Source: Streptomyces sp. V4I8 (GTDB lineage Bacteria; Actinomycetota; Actinomycetes; Streptomycetales; Streptomycetaceae). From it: a DNA stretch of 64,000 nt. The stretch spans positions 62,001 to 126,000 of the forward strand of contig NZ_JBGCCN010000003.1 in NCBI RefSeq assembly GCF_041261225.1, written 5' to 3'. Below the pieces are notes generated by a model. It worked only from the letters and a program-made list of their open reading frames with translations, did no database searches and had not been told where the DNA came from. Positions 46,241 through 54,922 of this stretch are shown here, piece by piece. The position numbers and the translations under genes were made by a program. The first letter of the stretch is position 1; each line of letters begins with the position of its first letter.

Positions 46241-46801
46241 ATGGCCGCCTCACCGCACGCCACGCCCGCCGTACACGACGACCAGCTACAGCCGACAGAG
46301 TCCCGCACAGTTGGCGCCGGCCTGAGCCTGGAGGCGCGGCTGGCCGCTGTCGAGGCGGCCATGACCGTCAAGCTCGACGAAGCCGCCGTCGCCCATGAGG
46401 TACGCACCGCGTACCTGCATACGACCCCCGTCGACCTCACCGAAGTCGTGAGGGTCCCGCTCACCCCCACATCGACGGCCGCACCGCCGCAGACCTGCAC
46501 CACTCCGGTGGCCGCACTCCTCGAGCGCGCACGGCACCGGCTGGAGACCGATGGCTGGTGCGCCGGCGCCATGACCGACGAAACCGGTGCGGTCTGCATG
46601 CTCGGAGCCATCCGCAAGGAGGCCGGCGGCAACCGCAGCCTGGAGACCGACGCCGCATCCCTCGTGCTGGACGCCATCCGCCGCCGGTTCGGTGACGAAG
46701 CCGACTCCGTGCCAGCCTTCAACGACGCGCACGGCTCCGGCCGAATGCCGGCGCGCATGCTGGGCGAGGCCGCCTCGATCGCTGACGCGAAAGGCCTCTG
46801 A
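46241..46801 (+). CDS. DUF6197-type protein
   Basis: 186 residues: coiled N-terminal part (SLEARLAAVEAAMTVKLDEA), then the conserved domain LLERARHRLETDGWCAGAM, TGAVCMLGAIRKEAGG, LVLDAIRRRFGDEADSVPAFNDAHG. I recognise the family but no function is known. A truncated second copy lies at 47411. Confidence 0.75.
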   Translation: MAASPHATPAVHDDQLQPTESRTVGAGLSLEARLAAVEAAMTVKLDEAAVAHEVRTAYLHTTPVDLTEVVRVPLTPTSTAAPPQTCTTPVAALLERARHRLETDGWCAGAMTDETGAVCMLGAIRKEAGGNRSLETDAASLVLDAIRRRFGDEADSVPAFNDAHGSGRMPARMLGEAASIADAKGL

Positions 46802-46826
46802 CTACCCGGGCCCGGGCACTGAGCGG

Positions 46827-47045
46827 TCAGCCGTCCAGCTCGATGATCAGCCGCCCGTAGTCATCGACCCACGCGGGATACACAAACCCACCGACGATGG
46901 CCCGGTTGACGAACACCTCGACCTCAGCGTCCGTGTCGATGACCAGCACGCCGTCCTCATCGGTGAACGCCTGCCACGTCACCCCGTCCGTGTCGATCAC
47001 GGCCTCGAAGTCGACCACGGGTGGGTCACTGCGGAACAAGCCCAT
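46827..47045 (-). CDS. small hypothetical protein
   Basis: 72 residues from ATG 47043-47045 with GAGAGGTG before it: GLFRSDPPVVDFEAVIDTDG, VTWQAFTDEDGVLVIDTDAEVE, then FVNRAIVGGFVYPAWVDDYG (beta-rich and acidic). Convergent with the DUF6197 gene. No family recognised. Confidence 0.5.
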   Translation of the reverse strand: MGLFRSDPPVVDFEAVIDTDGVTWQAFTDEDGVLVIDTDAEVEVFVNRAIVGGFVYPAWVDDYGRLIIELDG

Positions 47046-47410
47046 CACCTCTCTTGTCCACGCCGTCGATCCCCAGCCTGACGCACTGGCAACCCCCGCA
47101 CCAGATCCAGGATCACCCGTGTCGAGCCCGAACCATGCCCCATGGGACAGCGGTTGGGCGCCGGGGCAGGCCCTCCGGCCTGCCACCCCTTCATCCCTCT
47201 GGTCTGCCCAGCTGCCTCTTCCCGTGTGCGCGGCAGGCCACAAATGCACCCCGCGGCAGCCCACCCCCGCCCACGACGACCAGGACGACGAACCCGGCAA
47301 CCTCCACCCACTCCAGCGCTGACCCTGGTCACTTCCCTTGATCCTCGCCCACCGGTCGTGGGGGGCCGACGACCGGACAGGCCGACCGGCCACCCCACCC
47401 GCGCCCCGCC

Positions 47411-47626
47411 GACGGCGTCCGCTGCATGCTCGGATCCATCCGGATCGAGGCCCGCGGCGACCGCGGCCTGGAGAGCAGCGCGGTCGCCGTGCTCATGGAC
47501 GCCATCCGCCGCAAGTTCGGCGACGTCGACTCCGTGCCCGGCTTCAACGACGCCTTCGCCACCGGCCGTACGCCGATCCGCATGGTCGAACAGGCCGCCG
47601 ACCTTGCCGACGCCCGCGGCCTGTGA
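47411..47626 (+). pseudogene. truncated DUF6197 copy
   Basis: The frame encodes DGVRCMLGSIRIEARGDRGL, VLMDAIRRKFGDVDSVPGFND and MVEQAADLADARGL, paralogous to the end of the protein at 46241. The 5' two thirds are missing, without an IS at the border. It records a local duplication and deletion. Confidence 0.72.
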
Positions 47627-47742
47627 CCCTCCCGGATTGTCTGCCTCGCGCCCGCACCCTCGGACCTCCGGGGCCGGGCGCGGGACAGACCACCCGGTCT
47701 CGCGCACCACCACCTCCGCTCCCTGACCGAAATGGAGAACAC

Positions 47743-47970
47743 GTGGCCGTCATCGGCGTGCTCACCGAGCCCACCCCGCCCACCTGGTGGAAGGCCAACC
47801 GGCACAAGTGCTACCTCGTGGCCGGTCTGCTGATCGGCTACCTGATCGGCACCAACCTGCACGACGCCCCGGCCCAGCAGCCGGACATACCAAGGCCGGG
47901 CAACACCACGCCCGCCCCGGCCACGCCCGGCCCTCACCGCACGCCCGCGGCGCTCGGAATGGCCGTCTGA
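47743..47970 (+). CDS. small membrane-anchored protein
   Basis: 75 residues from GTG 47743 (GGAG upstream): cytoplasmic start PTPPTWWKANRHKCY, one helix LVAGLLIGYLIGT, then a Pro-rich outside tail ending GMAV. Typical small gene of integrative elements; function unknown. Confidence 0.55.
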   Translation: MAVIGVLTEPTPPTWWKANRHKCYLVAGLLIGYLIGTNLHDAPAQQPDIPRPGNTTPAPATPGPHRTPAALGMAV

Positions 47971-48058
47971 CACCAGCTGCACCGACCGACCGTGCCCCGC
48001 CGACGCATCCGATGCCGGCGGGGCACGGCGCTGCTCGACGACTCGGAGGAGACCGCAC

Positions 48059-48406
48059 GTGCTCATCCCCCGCCCGCGCCGCCGCACCGGCCGGCCCCGC
48101 CCGCAGCGTCCCGGCCCCCGCTACCCCCAGCGCCCCGACCAGCTTGCCCGGCGCCTGGAGGCGGTGATGCCGAGTCCCGGGAAGAAGTACCGCCGCCCTG
48201 AGGTGAAGCGGATCCCGCGCGGCCGGGGGACTCGCTTCTGCAAGATGTGTCCTATGCCACATAGGCGTGTGCCTGGCGTGAGGCCGTCGCCGGCCTGGGC
48301 TGTTCGAGCGTTTGGTTTTGTTGTAGAGCCCACAAGAATCGGCACTTCCGCAGCTCTCTTTCATTCCGCCCTTGACATGATCGAGATCACGCCTGTTTGT
48401 GCGTAA
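48059..48406 (+). CDS. small basic hypothetical protein
   Basis: 115 residues from GTG 48059: Arg/Pro-rich start (RPRRRTGRPRPQRPGPRYPQ) and an RRPEVKRIPRGRGTRFCKMC part. The final third has different composition and may be read-through into non-coding sequence. Weak evidence; the region may be decaying. Confidence 0.3.
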   Translation: MLIPRPRRRTGRPRPQRPGPRYPQRPDQLARRLEAVMPSPGKKYRRPEVKRIPRGRGTRFCKMCPMPHRRVPGVRPSPAWAVRAFGFVVEPTRIGTSAALFHSALDMIEITPVCA

Positions 48407-48480
48407 CGGAAATGCATTGTCGGTGGATGTGACACTAGCGGCTTGATGTGCTTATCTCGTTGACGTCTCGTCTTTCAGGG
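48377..48480 (+). promoter_or_regulatory. 104-bp element shared with the protease promoter region
   Basis: Gapless match to 6083-6186 (see there). TTGACA at 48372-48377 borders it. It lies about 570 bases upstream of the first daptide gene and could be the start of the cluster's transcript. Confidence 0.5.
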
Positions 48481-49051
48481 GATTGGGCGAGCGTCAACTG
48501 AATGTTGAAGGGGGCTCACAGCCGTGAGCAGGATGTGTTTATTGAGTGGGTTCTAACGTGAATTTGGAGAAGTCACTCAGAGAGCGAGAACCATGCCTGC
48601 CGCATAACTCAGGCGGCAAGCAAAGAAGAACTTATTCCGGTGAAGTTGCGCAAAGTTTCAGAAAGTCGACTTGCAGTACGCGAGGGATTTAGATTTGCTG
48701 TCACACCTGCTCAGCCAGTGTGACAACGAGGATGAAGTAATGGCATGCTATAAGAAGTGGTGTAAGAGCCCAATAGTCAAAGCGAACCAGCATGCCGCCA
48801 ATGGCCTTTCTGTGAGTATCGTACCGGGAATCGGTGCGGCCGATGGGAGGGTCGATGGAGGCCCGTAATTCACCTTCTGGTGTCGACAGCAATCCAGTAG
48901 AGGGCAATCCATAGAGGCTGACAATCGCCAGCACCTACCATCGGCTTGCACGGGCGACGGACCCGTACTTCTGGGCGGCCTTTCTCAGCGTAGCGACCTG
49001 GCGCGTAGACGCTGTCCCAACACGAAATGGCGATATGCGAATGAGGGATGA
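48481..49051 (+). other. leader region upstream of the daptide cluster
   Basis: GC is visibly lower than around. A 65-codon frame at 48671-48868 starts only with TTG and has no ribosome site (HLLSQCDNEDEVMACYKKWC ...); a 27-codon GTG frame at about 48640 overlaps it in another frame. Neither is convincing. Probably untranslated leader or a relic. Confidence 0.4.
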
Positions 49052-50107
49052 ATGTCTGGGTTAGGAAAGTGTCTGATGAGTTGGGCGACCGGCCATGCGG
49101 GACGCCTGCCTCACAGAGAAAGATCCGCCCGTACGGTGGTTCTTGAGGCCCCCCAGTACGTACCGGCTCTTCTCGCCTCCGACGTGGTGGACGCCGCGAC
49201 GGTGGTCTTTACGCCCGGGCATTCGGGCGTAACGGACGGTCCCTTGATTGTCGGTTACGAGGGTTCACTCAGCGAGCTGGGAGTGGAGTTCTCTCACGAT
49301 CCCGGCTTCTACCTGCAGATCCAGGCGTACGGCCTCAGCCAGTACATGTCGGTGGCCGGCCCGACTGTGATCCGGGTGGCCGGCGATACGGATTTCGAGA
49401 CCTACCTTCGCGATGCCGACCAGGCACGCCATGAAGGCGTCTTCACCGACTTCCTCACCAACCCGATGATCCAGCTCGCGGATCTCCCTGCCCTGGGAGC
49501 AGGACCCGAGGGGGACGGGCCCTCGCTCCGACTGCATGTAGGGCAGTCCGGGGAACTGTCAACTTCTCCGGGGGGCAAGCGACTCGGCACCGCAGGCGAC
49601 AGCTTTGAGCAAATTGCCGCCGAGTGGGCACGCATCAACAGCGAGAGCACCCAGCCGTGCGCGGTCTGCCTTGGCGGATGGCTGCCGGAGACGACCCGCG
49701 CACCCGCACTGGCCGAGCGTCCCTGGCTCGGACGGTATCTCGCTGCTCTGGACGGCATCCGTACGTTGCGGGCCCGCGGGTTGAACGTCACTGGTGTATC
49801 CGGTTTCGGCGGCCGTCTTGTGACTGCCCTGAGCGAGCTGCCCGATGCGGCAGACGTCATGGATCCCGCGCTGCCGCTTCTGCTGTGGACGGACGAGGCC
49901 GTCTACGCTCACAGCTCGCGGCAGGGGCGGACCTTCCAACTCAAGCACGACACTGCCGAGTTGGCAGAGGCTCTGCTGGTGTGCGGTTCGGTGGAGGCGG
50001 CGGTCCGGATTGGGGACCGCGAGGACCTCAAGCGAGTGCAGGCGTTGTTCGACGCTGCAGGCATAAAGCTGAGCTCTGGCGCTCTCATCGGTTCGGGGGA
50101 GGGATGA
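49052..50107 (+). CDS. mpaB: daptide recognition/biosynthesis protein (MpaB-like)
   Basis: 351 residues from ATG 49052 (GAGGGATGA upstream). I see no catalytic motif. Position as first gene of a daptide set, size and sequence (VVLEAPQYVPALLASDVVDA ... YLQIQAYGLSQYMSVAGPT) fit the recognition-element protein of this class that works with the dehydrogenase. Codon 4 is TTA (49061-49063), placing translation under the bldA tRNA. The stop overlaps the methyltransferase ATG. Assignment is from context more than motifs. Confidence 0.68.
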   Translation: MSGLGKCLMSWATGHAGRLPHRERSARTVVLEAPQYVPALLASDVVDAATVVFTPGHSGVTDGPLIVGYEGSLSELGVEFSHDPGFYLQIQAYGLSQYMSVAGPTVIRVAGDTDFETYLRDADQARHEGVFTDFLTNPMIQLADLPALGAGPEGDGPSLRLHVGQSGELSTSPGGKRLGTAGDSFEQIAAEWARINSESTQPCAVCLGGWLPETTRAPALAERPWLGRYLAALDGIRTLRARGLNVTGVSGFGGRLVTALSELPDAADVMDPALPLLLWTDEAVYAHSSRQGRTFQLKHDTAELAEALLVCGSVEAAVRIGDREDLKRVQALFDAAGIKLSSGALIGSGEG

Positions 50108-50916
50108 TGGGCACGATTCCGAACGGTCTCGCGATCCCCGGCCGGGCCGGCGCACTCCTGGCAGAACTCGGCGACCGGGTGGTGCGCTGCGACCTCTACG
50201 ACGAGGTGGGCGCCCCCGTCTATCACGATCTGGTCGGGAAGGAGACCTATGAAGTACGTGAACTGCTCACGTTGTTGCGGGCCATACCTGGATCTGTACT
50301 CGACCTGGCAGCCGGTTCCGGCCGGCTGACGATGCCCCTGCTGGCCTCGAGGCGGGACGTCACCGCGCTGGAACTCTCCGGCAGCATGCTGAAGCTGCTG
50401 GCCGCACGGCTCGACGCGGCTCCCGCCGCGCTGCGGAATCGGTGCACGACGGTTCAGGCCGACATGAGCGATTTCACTCTCGACCGGGAGTTCGGTGCGG
50501 TCGTACTGGGCACAACGTCTATCTCGCTCCTGAACGCCTCTGGCCGGCAGGGCCTGTACGAGTCGGTACGCGCCCACCTCGCGCCCGGTGGCCGCTTCCT
50601 GCTGTCCACCGTGGCCTTGGAGTCCAGTGACACGGCACCGGCCGAGACCGAGGTCGAATTCACGGGCAGCGACCGAGGCTACCGGCTGTTCGAGTACTGG
50701 ACCGCCGGAGCGGAGTCCCGCACCGTCACGATCTTTCCGGCGGTGATCGAAGAGGGGCCGGTCGAGGTGTGCACCACCAGCATCCGCGTTCTGTCGGCCG
50801 AACTGCTCGAGGAGGAGCTGCGCAGCAGCGGATTCGCTGTGCGCTCCCGGCACATGCTGCCCGACCCCGGTGCGCGCCATCACAACGTGCTCCTCGAGGC
50901 GGAGGCAGCTGCGTGA
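50104..50916 (+). CDS. mpaM: SAM-dependent methyltransferase (daptide MpaM-like)
   Basis: 270 residues. Motif I is SVLDLAAGSGRLTMPLL, followed by VTALELSGSMLKLL, VQADMSDF and GGRFLLSTVAL. Start ATG 50104 (or 50107) after GGGGAGG. In daptides this enzyme N,N-dimethylates the new C-terminal amine made by the aminotransferase. Overlaps both neighbours by four bases, so the operon is tightly coupled. Confidence 0.85.
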   Translation: MMGTIPNGLAIPGRAGALLAELGDRVVRCDLYDEVGAPVYHDLVGKETYEVRELLTLLRAIPGSVLDLAAGSGRLTMPLLASRRDVTALELSGSMLKLLAARLDAAPAALRNRCTTVQADMSDFTLDREFGAVVLGTTSISLLNASGRQGLYESVRAHLAPGGRFLLSTVALESSDTAPAETEVEFTGSDRGYRLFEYWTAGAESRTVTIFPAVIEEGPVEVCTTSIRVLSAELLEEELRSSGFAVRSRHMLPDPGARHHNVLLEAEAAA

Positions 50917-52214
50917 ATTCCACCCGACATGCGCTTTGGCCCTCGCTGCTCACCCCCGACCTGCACGGCCGGGACGACTTATGCGCGGTGTCCGCGGAGG
51001 GCGTACGAGTCCGCTTCGCCGACGGGCGGGAACTGCTCTGCGGCACAAGCGGCCTGTGGAACACCAACCTCGGATACGGCAACCTGGCCATCGCTCAGGC
51101 TTCCGCCGATGCGCTGCTCAATGCCTCGTATCTGAGTGTCTTCCGCTATGAGAACGAGTACGCCCAACGCGCAGCGGACGCCCTGGTGGAGCTCGCAGGT
51201 GCCGAGCACTACGGACGTGTGCTGTTCTCCACATCGGGTGGTGCGGCCAACGATCTGGTGATGAAGCTCGCCCGGCAGTACCAGGCGCTGCGGGGCATGA
51301 GCGGGCGCAGGGTCGTGGTCGGCCTGCGCGGCGGCTATCACGGTCTGACCTTCGGCGGCTTCGCGCTGACCGGTGAGAACCTGGGGCAGCAGGTGTACGG
51401 GGTCGACCAGCGGCTTGTCCGGCACGTCACCCCGAACGAGCCTGAGGAGCTGAACGTTCTCATGGCCCGTCAGGGCACTCAGATCGCGGCTGTGGTGGTC
51501 GAGCCGGTGCTGGGCTCGGGAGCCCTGCCCCTCAGCGCGGAGTATGTCGCCGAACTGCTGCGGCTGCGCGAGGAGTACGGATTCCTGCTGGTAGCCGACG
51601 AGGTGGCCACCGGGTTCGGGCGCACTGGGGACTTCTTCGCCTCCCAGCGGTGGCCGGCCCAGCCCGACCTGTTGATCGCCTCCAAGGGACTGACGAACGG
51701 CACCAGTGCTGCCGCAGTGGTCTTGGCTGCACGGTCGGTGGCGGAAGCCTTCGACGAGGCCGGTGCTGTTCTCAGCCACGGCGAGACGCAGGCCGGAACC
51801 CCGGTCACCTGCGCGGCCATCCTGGCCACCATCTCCGAGATACACAGACTGGGCGCGGTCGCCAGGGGGCGGAGGCTGGCAGGCCGACTGGACGACGGGC
51901 TGGCCGCGCTCATCGCCGAACACCCTCTGGTGACCGGTACGACGGGGATTGGCTGTTTCCGGTCGGTCCGAGTTGCGGCAGCTGACGGCAGTGGGAAACC
52001 CCTGCCGCAGTTTGAGGTGGCTGCGCTCGTCGCTGCAATCCGGGAGGCGGGTGCCATCGTGCACCCCGGCCTGCACGGGGTGCAGCTCTTCCCCGCGCTG
52101 ACCTACACAGACGCCGAACTCGACGAACTGCTCGCGTGCATCCGGGAGGGCATCGACCTGTACACAGTCCAAGTCGCTGCGCAGACGGAGACAGGGGATG
52201 AAGACCATCGGTGA
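50913..52214 (+). CDS. mpaD: class III PLP aminotransferase (daptide MpaD-like)
   Basis: 433 residues. GTG 50913 overlaps the previous stop. PLP-site features: STSGGAANDLVMKLARQY, GLRGGYHG, catalytic-pocket Asp in LVADEVATGFGRTGDF and Lys258 in LIASKGLTNG. Full length for an omega-type aminotransferase. In daptides it aminates the C-terminal ketone left after oxidative decarboxylation of Thr. Confidence 0.88.
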   Translation: MNSTRHALWPSLLTPDLHGRDDLCAVSAEGVRVRFADGRELLCGTSGLWNTNLGYGNLAIAQASADALLNASYLSVFRYENEYAQRAADALVELAGAEHYGRVLFSTSGGAANDLVMKLARQYQALRGMSGRRVVVGLRGGYHGLTFGGFALTGENLGQQVYGVDQRLVRHVTPNEPEELNVLMARQGTQIAAVVVEPVLGSGALPLSAEYVAELLRLREEYGFLLVADEVATGFGRTGDFFASQRWPAQPDLLIASKGLTNGTSAAAVVLAARSVAEAFDEAGAVLSHGETQAGTPVTCAAILATISEIHRLGAVARGRRLAGRLDDGLAALIAEHPLVTGTTGIGCFRSVRVAAADGSGKPLPQFEVAALVAAIREAGAIVHPGLHGVQLFPALTYTDAELDELLACIREGIDLYTVQVAAQTETGDEDHR

Positions 52215-53412
52215 CAACCGGCCGCAACCACTGGGCGGGACGGGCGAGTTGGCGCAGCTGCTGAGTAACGACTTCGACATCCGCGGCAGAAGAGTCGCCG
52301 TCCTCGTCGACGGTGCGGTCCGGGACAGCGTGATCCACCAGCGTGTGACAGCCGCGCTGCACGGGTCGCACAACCACACCCTCGTGCTGCATTCAAGCGG
52401 AGATGTGAGCAGTGTGCTTGCTCTCGCGGACCGTCTGGCCGATGCGCAGCTGGTCGTTGGCCTGGGTGGCGGCTCGCTGCTCGACCAGGCCAAGCTGGCC
52501 ACGCTGGTGGCAGCCGGCCCGAAGGTGTCCGCCCGGCTGACAGTGCCCCAGCGCAGCGGCCTGATCGTGCTCCCCTCCGCGCCGACTCGGCCGATGCCGC
52601 TGATTGCCATACCCACCACCGTGGGCACGGGCTCGGAGTCCAGCGCTGTCGCATGCCTGACATACACGCAGCGAAAACGGCTGGTCATGGGCAAGGCACT
52701 GCAGCCCGAGGTCGCTGTGATCGACCCTGAGGCCACGGTGACCCTGCCGCAGGAGCTGATCGCCGAGGGTGTGCTCGAAGCGTTGTTCCGACTGGTGAGC
52801 CCGTACGTCGGCGATCATTCACGGCTGCCCTCCCAGGACGCGCGCGTGGAGACGACCGCTGGGCGACTGGTACGGCTCGGGGACGAGGTGCGTAACGCGG
52901 CTCTGGCCGGCCGCCGGTGTTGCGACCGGCTTCGCCGTGAGATCGCCGAGGTGAGCGGCAGCACGCATGATGCGTGGTTCCATGCGGGCCGTGATCCGTA
53001 TGCGGTCAAGGGCTGGCTCATCGCCAACGAGCTCTCCTCGGCGCTCGCGATACGCAAGATGACAGCCGTGTCTGCCCTGTTGCCGCCGCTGTGGCAGGCG
53101 ATCGACGCCGGTGAGGAGCGGCTGGGATCGGCCCGGCGGCTACGACGGCTGTGGTCCGTGCTCCGGTCGGAAAACCCCGAAGAACTTCCCACGGACCCGG
53201 CGCCAGGAGTGGCCGCGCTCATCGACTCCTGGATGATCGGGCGGCGCATAGCCGTGACACCCAGCCAGATCGAGGCCGTCGCCGGGCGGATCGTACGGGC
53301 TTGGGGAGCCGGGCTGCCGATGCTCGGCGGGCTGGAAAGCGACGCCCTTCTGCCCGTGCTGCGCGCGGCCGCCGAGCAGGTGCCGGAAACCTCAAGCGCC
53401 TCCGGACCGTGA
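52198..53412 (+). CDS. mpaC: iron-type alcohol dehydrogenase homologue (daptide MpaC-like)
   Basis: 404 residues of the Fe-ADH/glycerol-dehydrogenase fold: nucleotide loop GLGGGSLLDQAKLA, PLIAIPTTVGTGSESSAVA, and a C-terminal helical domain. The usual metal His cluster is only partly evident (Asp/His around PYVGDHSRLPSQDARVE), as expected for a divergent member. Overlaps the aminotransferase by 17 bases. In daptides it is implicated in oxidising Thr at the precursor C-terminus, giving decarboxylation to a ketone. Confidence 0.83.
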   Translation: MKTIGDNRPQPLGGTGELAQLLSNDFDIRGRRVAVLVDGAVRDSVIHQRVTAALHGSHNHTLVLHSSGDVSSVLALADRLADAQLVVGLGGGSLLDQAKLATLVAAGPKVSARLTVPQRSGLIVLPSAPTRPMPLIAIPTTVGTGSESSAVACLTYTQRKRLVMGKALQPEVAVIDPEATVTLPQELIAEGVLEALFRLVSPYVGDHSRLPSQDARVETTAGRLVRLGDEVRNAALAGRRCCDRLRREIAEVSGSTHDAWFHAGRDPYAVKGWLIANELSSALAIRKMTAVSALLPPLWQAIDAGEERLGSARRLRRLWSVLRSENPEELPTDPAPGVAALIDSWMIGRRIAVTPSQIEAVAGRIVRAWGAGLPMLGGLESDALLPVLRAAAEQVPETSSASGP

Positions 53413-53540
53413 GCTGCCCTCAGCGGCCCAAATGCCCGCCGCCCGCGGGCTCGTCAAGGACTTCCGCTTCGGTCCACCATCCGGTGCCCGAAGCGGGGGA
53501 AGAGAAGCACTCGGCCACAACATGTGAGAGGAGGAAGAAA

Positions 53541-53711
53541 GTGCAGGAGAAGGAAAGCATCCAGCCCGGACTGGAGCTGGAAATGCAGGAGCTGGAAGCC
53601 ATGGACGCCCCCGATTTCGATTGGTGGGGCCTCGCCGGCGCCCTCGAAGGCTACGGCATTGGCGCCGCGGCAACCTCGGGGATCATCATCGGCGGCATTC
53701 TGGCCACCTGA
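53541..53711 (+). CDS. mpaA1: daptide precursor peptide 1
   Basis: 56 residues from GTG 53541 with GAGAGGAGGAAG upstream. The acidic leader LELEMQELEAMDAPDFDWWG is followed by a hydrophobic Gly/Ala/Ile core (GIGAAATSGIIIGGILAT) ending in Thr, the residue converted in daptides. Leader and core border is probably at or after MDAPD. The hydrophobic core suggests a membrane-active product. Confidence 0.85.
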   Translation: MQEKESIQPGLELEMQELEAMDAPDFDWWGLAGALEGYGIGAAATSGIIIGGILAT

Positions 53712-53795
53712 TCCCGGCTGCCCAAAGGGCATGACGGATCTGACGACATGGCCATGAGCAGTGTTAGCAAGGAAACATGACAGGAGGTGTCATCA

Positions 53796-53951
53796 ATGCA
53801 GGAGAACGAGAAGACCCAGCCGGTACTGGAGCTGGACATGGAGGAGCTGGAGACCATGGAAGCCCCCGATTTCTGGGGTCCCTTCTTCGGCGGAGTCGGC
53901 TCTGCCATTGGCGTCGGCGGGCTCGTGCTCAGTTCGGGCATCCTCACCTGA
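53796..53951 (+). CDS. mpaA2: daptide precursor peptide 2
   Basis: 51 residues from ATG 53796 with ACAGGAGGTG before it. The leader LELDMEELETMEAPDF is clearly related to precursor 1. The core WGPFFGGVGSAIGVGGLVLSSGILT (runs WGPFFGGVGSAIG and VGGLVLSSGILT) differs but also ends in Thr. Two precursors with unlike cores suggest a two-component product or two separate products. Confidence 0.85.
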   Translation: MQENEKTQPVLELDMEELETMEAPDFWGPFFGGVGSAIGVGGLVLSSGILT

Positions 53952-53970
53952 TGAGTGACGGGGCCTGATA

Positions 53971-54017
53971 CCGGGGGTCTGTGGTGGCGGGCGGCATCCG
54001 CCACCACAGACCCCCGG
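53971..54017 (+). terminator. 20-bp hairpin between precursors and transporter genes
   Basis: Perfect 20-bp stem CCGGGGGTCTGTGGTGGCGG with loop GCGGCAT, 19 bases after the stop of precursor 2. It is suited to end or attenuate transcription, or protect a 3' end so that precursor mRNA exceeds transporter mRNA. Confidence 0.88.
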
Positions 54018-54060
54018 CCACACGAAGAAATTAACACCTGGCGGTGGATAGGAAGGGGTT

Positions 54061-54141
54061 ATGAACAACACGGACCAATTGAGCATCGCCTTGGCCACGG
54101 CCATCGAGTCCACTGTGACTGCACGGAGTTGCCGTGAGTGA
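54061..54141 (+). CDS. 26-codon mini-ORF overlapping the ABC gene start
   Basis: ATG 54061 has AGGAAGGGG upstream. It encodes MNNTDQLSIALATAIES and ends VTARSCRE, and its TGA (54139-54141) lies just inside the ABC ATPase gene that starts at 54134. It does not end in Thr, so it is not an obvious daptide. It may couple translation of the transporter. Evidence is only the ribosome site and overlap. Confidence 0.35.
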   Translation: MNNTDQLSIALATAIESTVTARSCRE

Positions 54142-54913
54142 AACTCCCGTAATCGAGTTCCGTGGCGTCAGCAAGCGGTTCGGTCCGGTTGCGGCCGTGG
54201 AGGACCTCACCTTCACGGTCCGGCCTGGACGAGTGGTGGGCCTGCTCGGCCGCAACGGCGCCGGCAAGTCCACCTCGCTGCGCATGCTCCTGGGGCTGGC
54301 CTGTCCCACGGCGGGAAAGGCGACCGTATTCGGCCATGCCTACGACGATTTGCCGAACGCCGCTCGCCGAATCGGTATCAGCATGGACTCAATCGGCCCC
54401 ATCCCGGGAACCACCGGCCGCCGCGACCTCCTGGTATGGGCCAGAACGCTAGGCCTGCCCTCGGCCCGCGTGGACGACGTGCTTGACCTGGTCGGGCTCG
54501 CCGACGGTGCAGACCGCAAGGTGAGGAGCTACTCGACCGGCATGAAGCAGCGGCTGGCCCTGGCTACGGCCCTGCTCGCCGACCCCGAGGTACTGGTACT
54601 CGACGAGCCGGTCAACGGCCTCGACCCGGACGGCATCCGCTGGCTGCGTGAACTGCTCCGCTCCCTCGCCGCCGAGGGACGTACCGTCCTGCTCTCCAGT
54701 CACTTGCTGGCCGAGGTCGAGCAGACCGTAGACGATGTGGTGATCCTGCAACGCACCCTGCGCTACGCGGGAGAGCTCAGCGCCTTGACCTCAAACGGCG
54801 TGGAGCGTCTGGAAGATCGCTTCTTCGAGTTGGCGAAGCCACGCGGCCAGGGGCGACGAGGAGCCGCCCAGCACGGAACAGACCGACGCCGCGGCCGTCA
54901 CCGACGACCCTGA
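54134..54913 (+). CDS. ABC transporter ATP-binding protein (daptide export)
   Basis: 259 residues with Walker A GRNGAGKST, signature YSTGMKQRLALA, Walker B VLVLDEPVNGLDPDG and switch His LLSSHLLAEVE. GTG start at 54134. The C-terminal 25 residues are basic and atypical. Partner of the permease that follows 9 bases later; presumably exports the mature peptides or confers immunity. Confidence 0.9.
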   Translation: MSETPVIEFRGVSKRFGPVAAVEDLTFTVRPGRVVGLLGRNGAGKSTSLRMLLGLACPTAGKATVFGHAYDDLPNAARRIGISMDSIGPIPGTTGRRDLLVWARTLGLPSARVDDVLDLVGLADGADRKVRSYSTGMKQRLALATALLADPEVLVLDEPVNGLDPDGIRWLRELLRSLAAEGRTVLLSSHLLAEVEQTVDDVVILQRTLRYAGELSALTSNGVERLEDRFFELAKPRGQGRRGAAQHGTDRRRGRHRRP

Positions 54914-54922
54914 GGAACAAAC

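Noticed and set aside
45637..46758. 373-codon frame antisense to FtsK relic and DUF6197
   Set aside because: Overlaps recognised genes in the opposite direction; no motif support.
48671..48868. Small Cys-containing ORF as an extra RiPP precursor
   Set aside because: Only a TTG start, no ribosome site, does not end in Thr and has no leader similarity to the two precursors.
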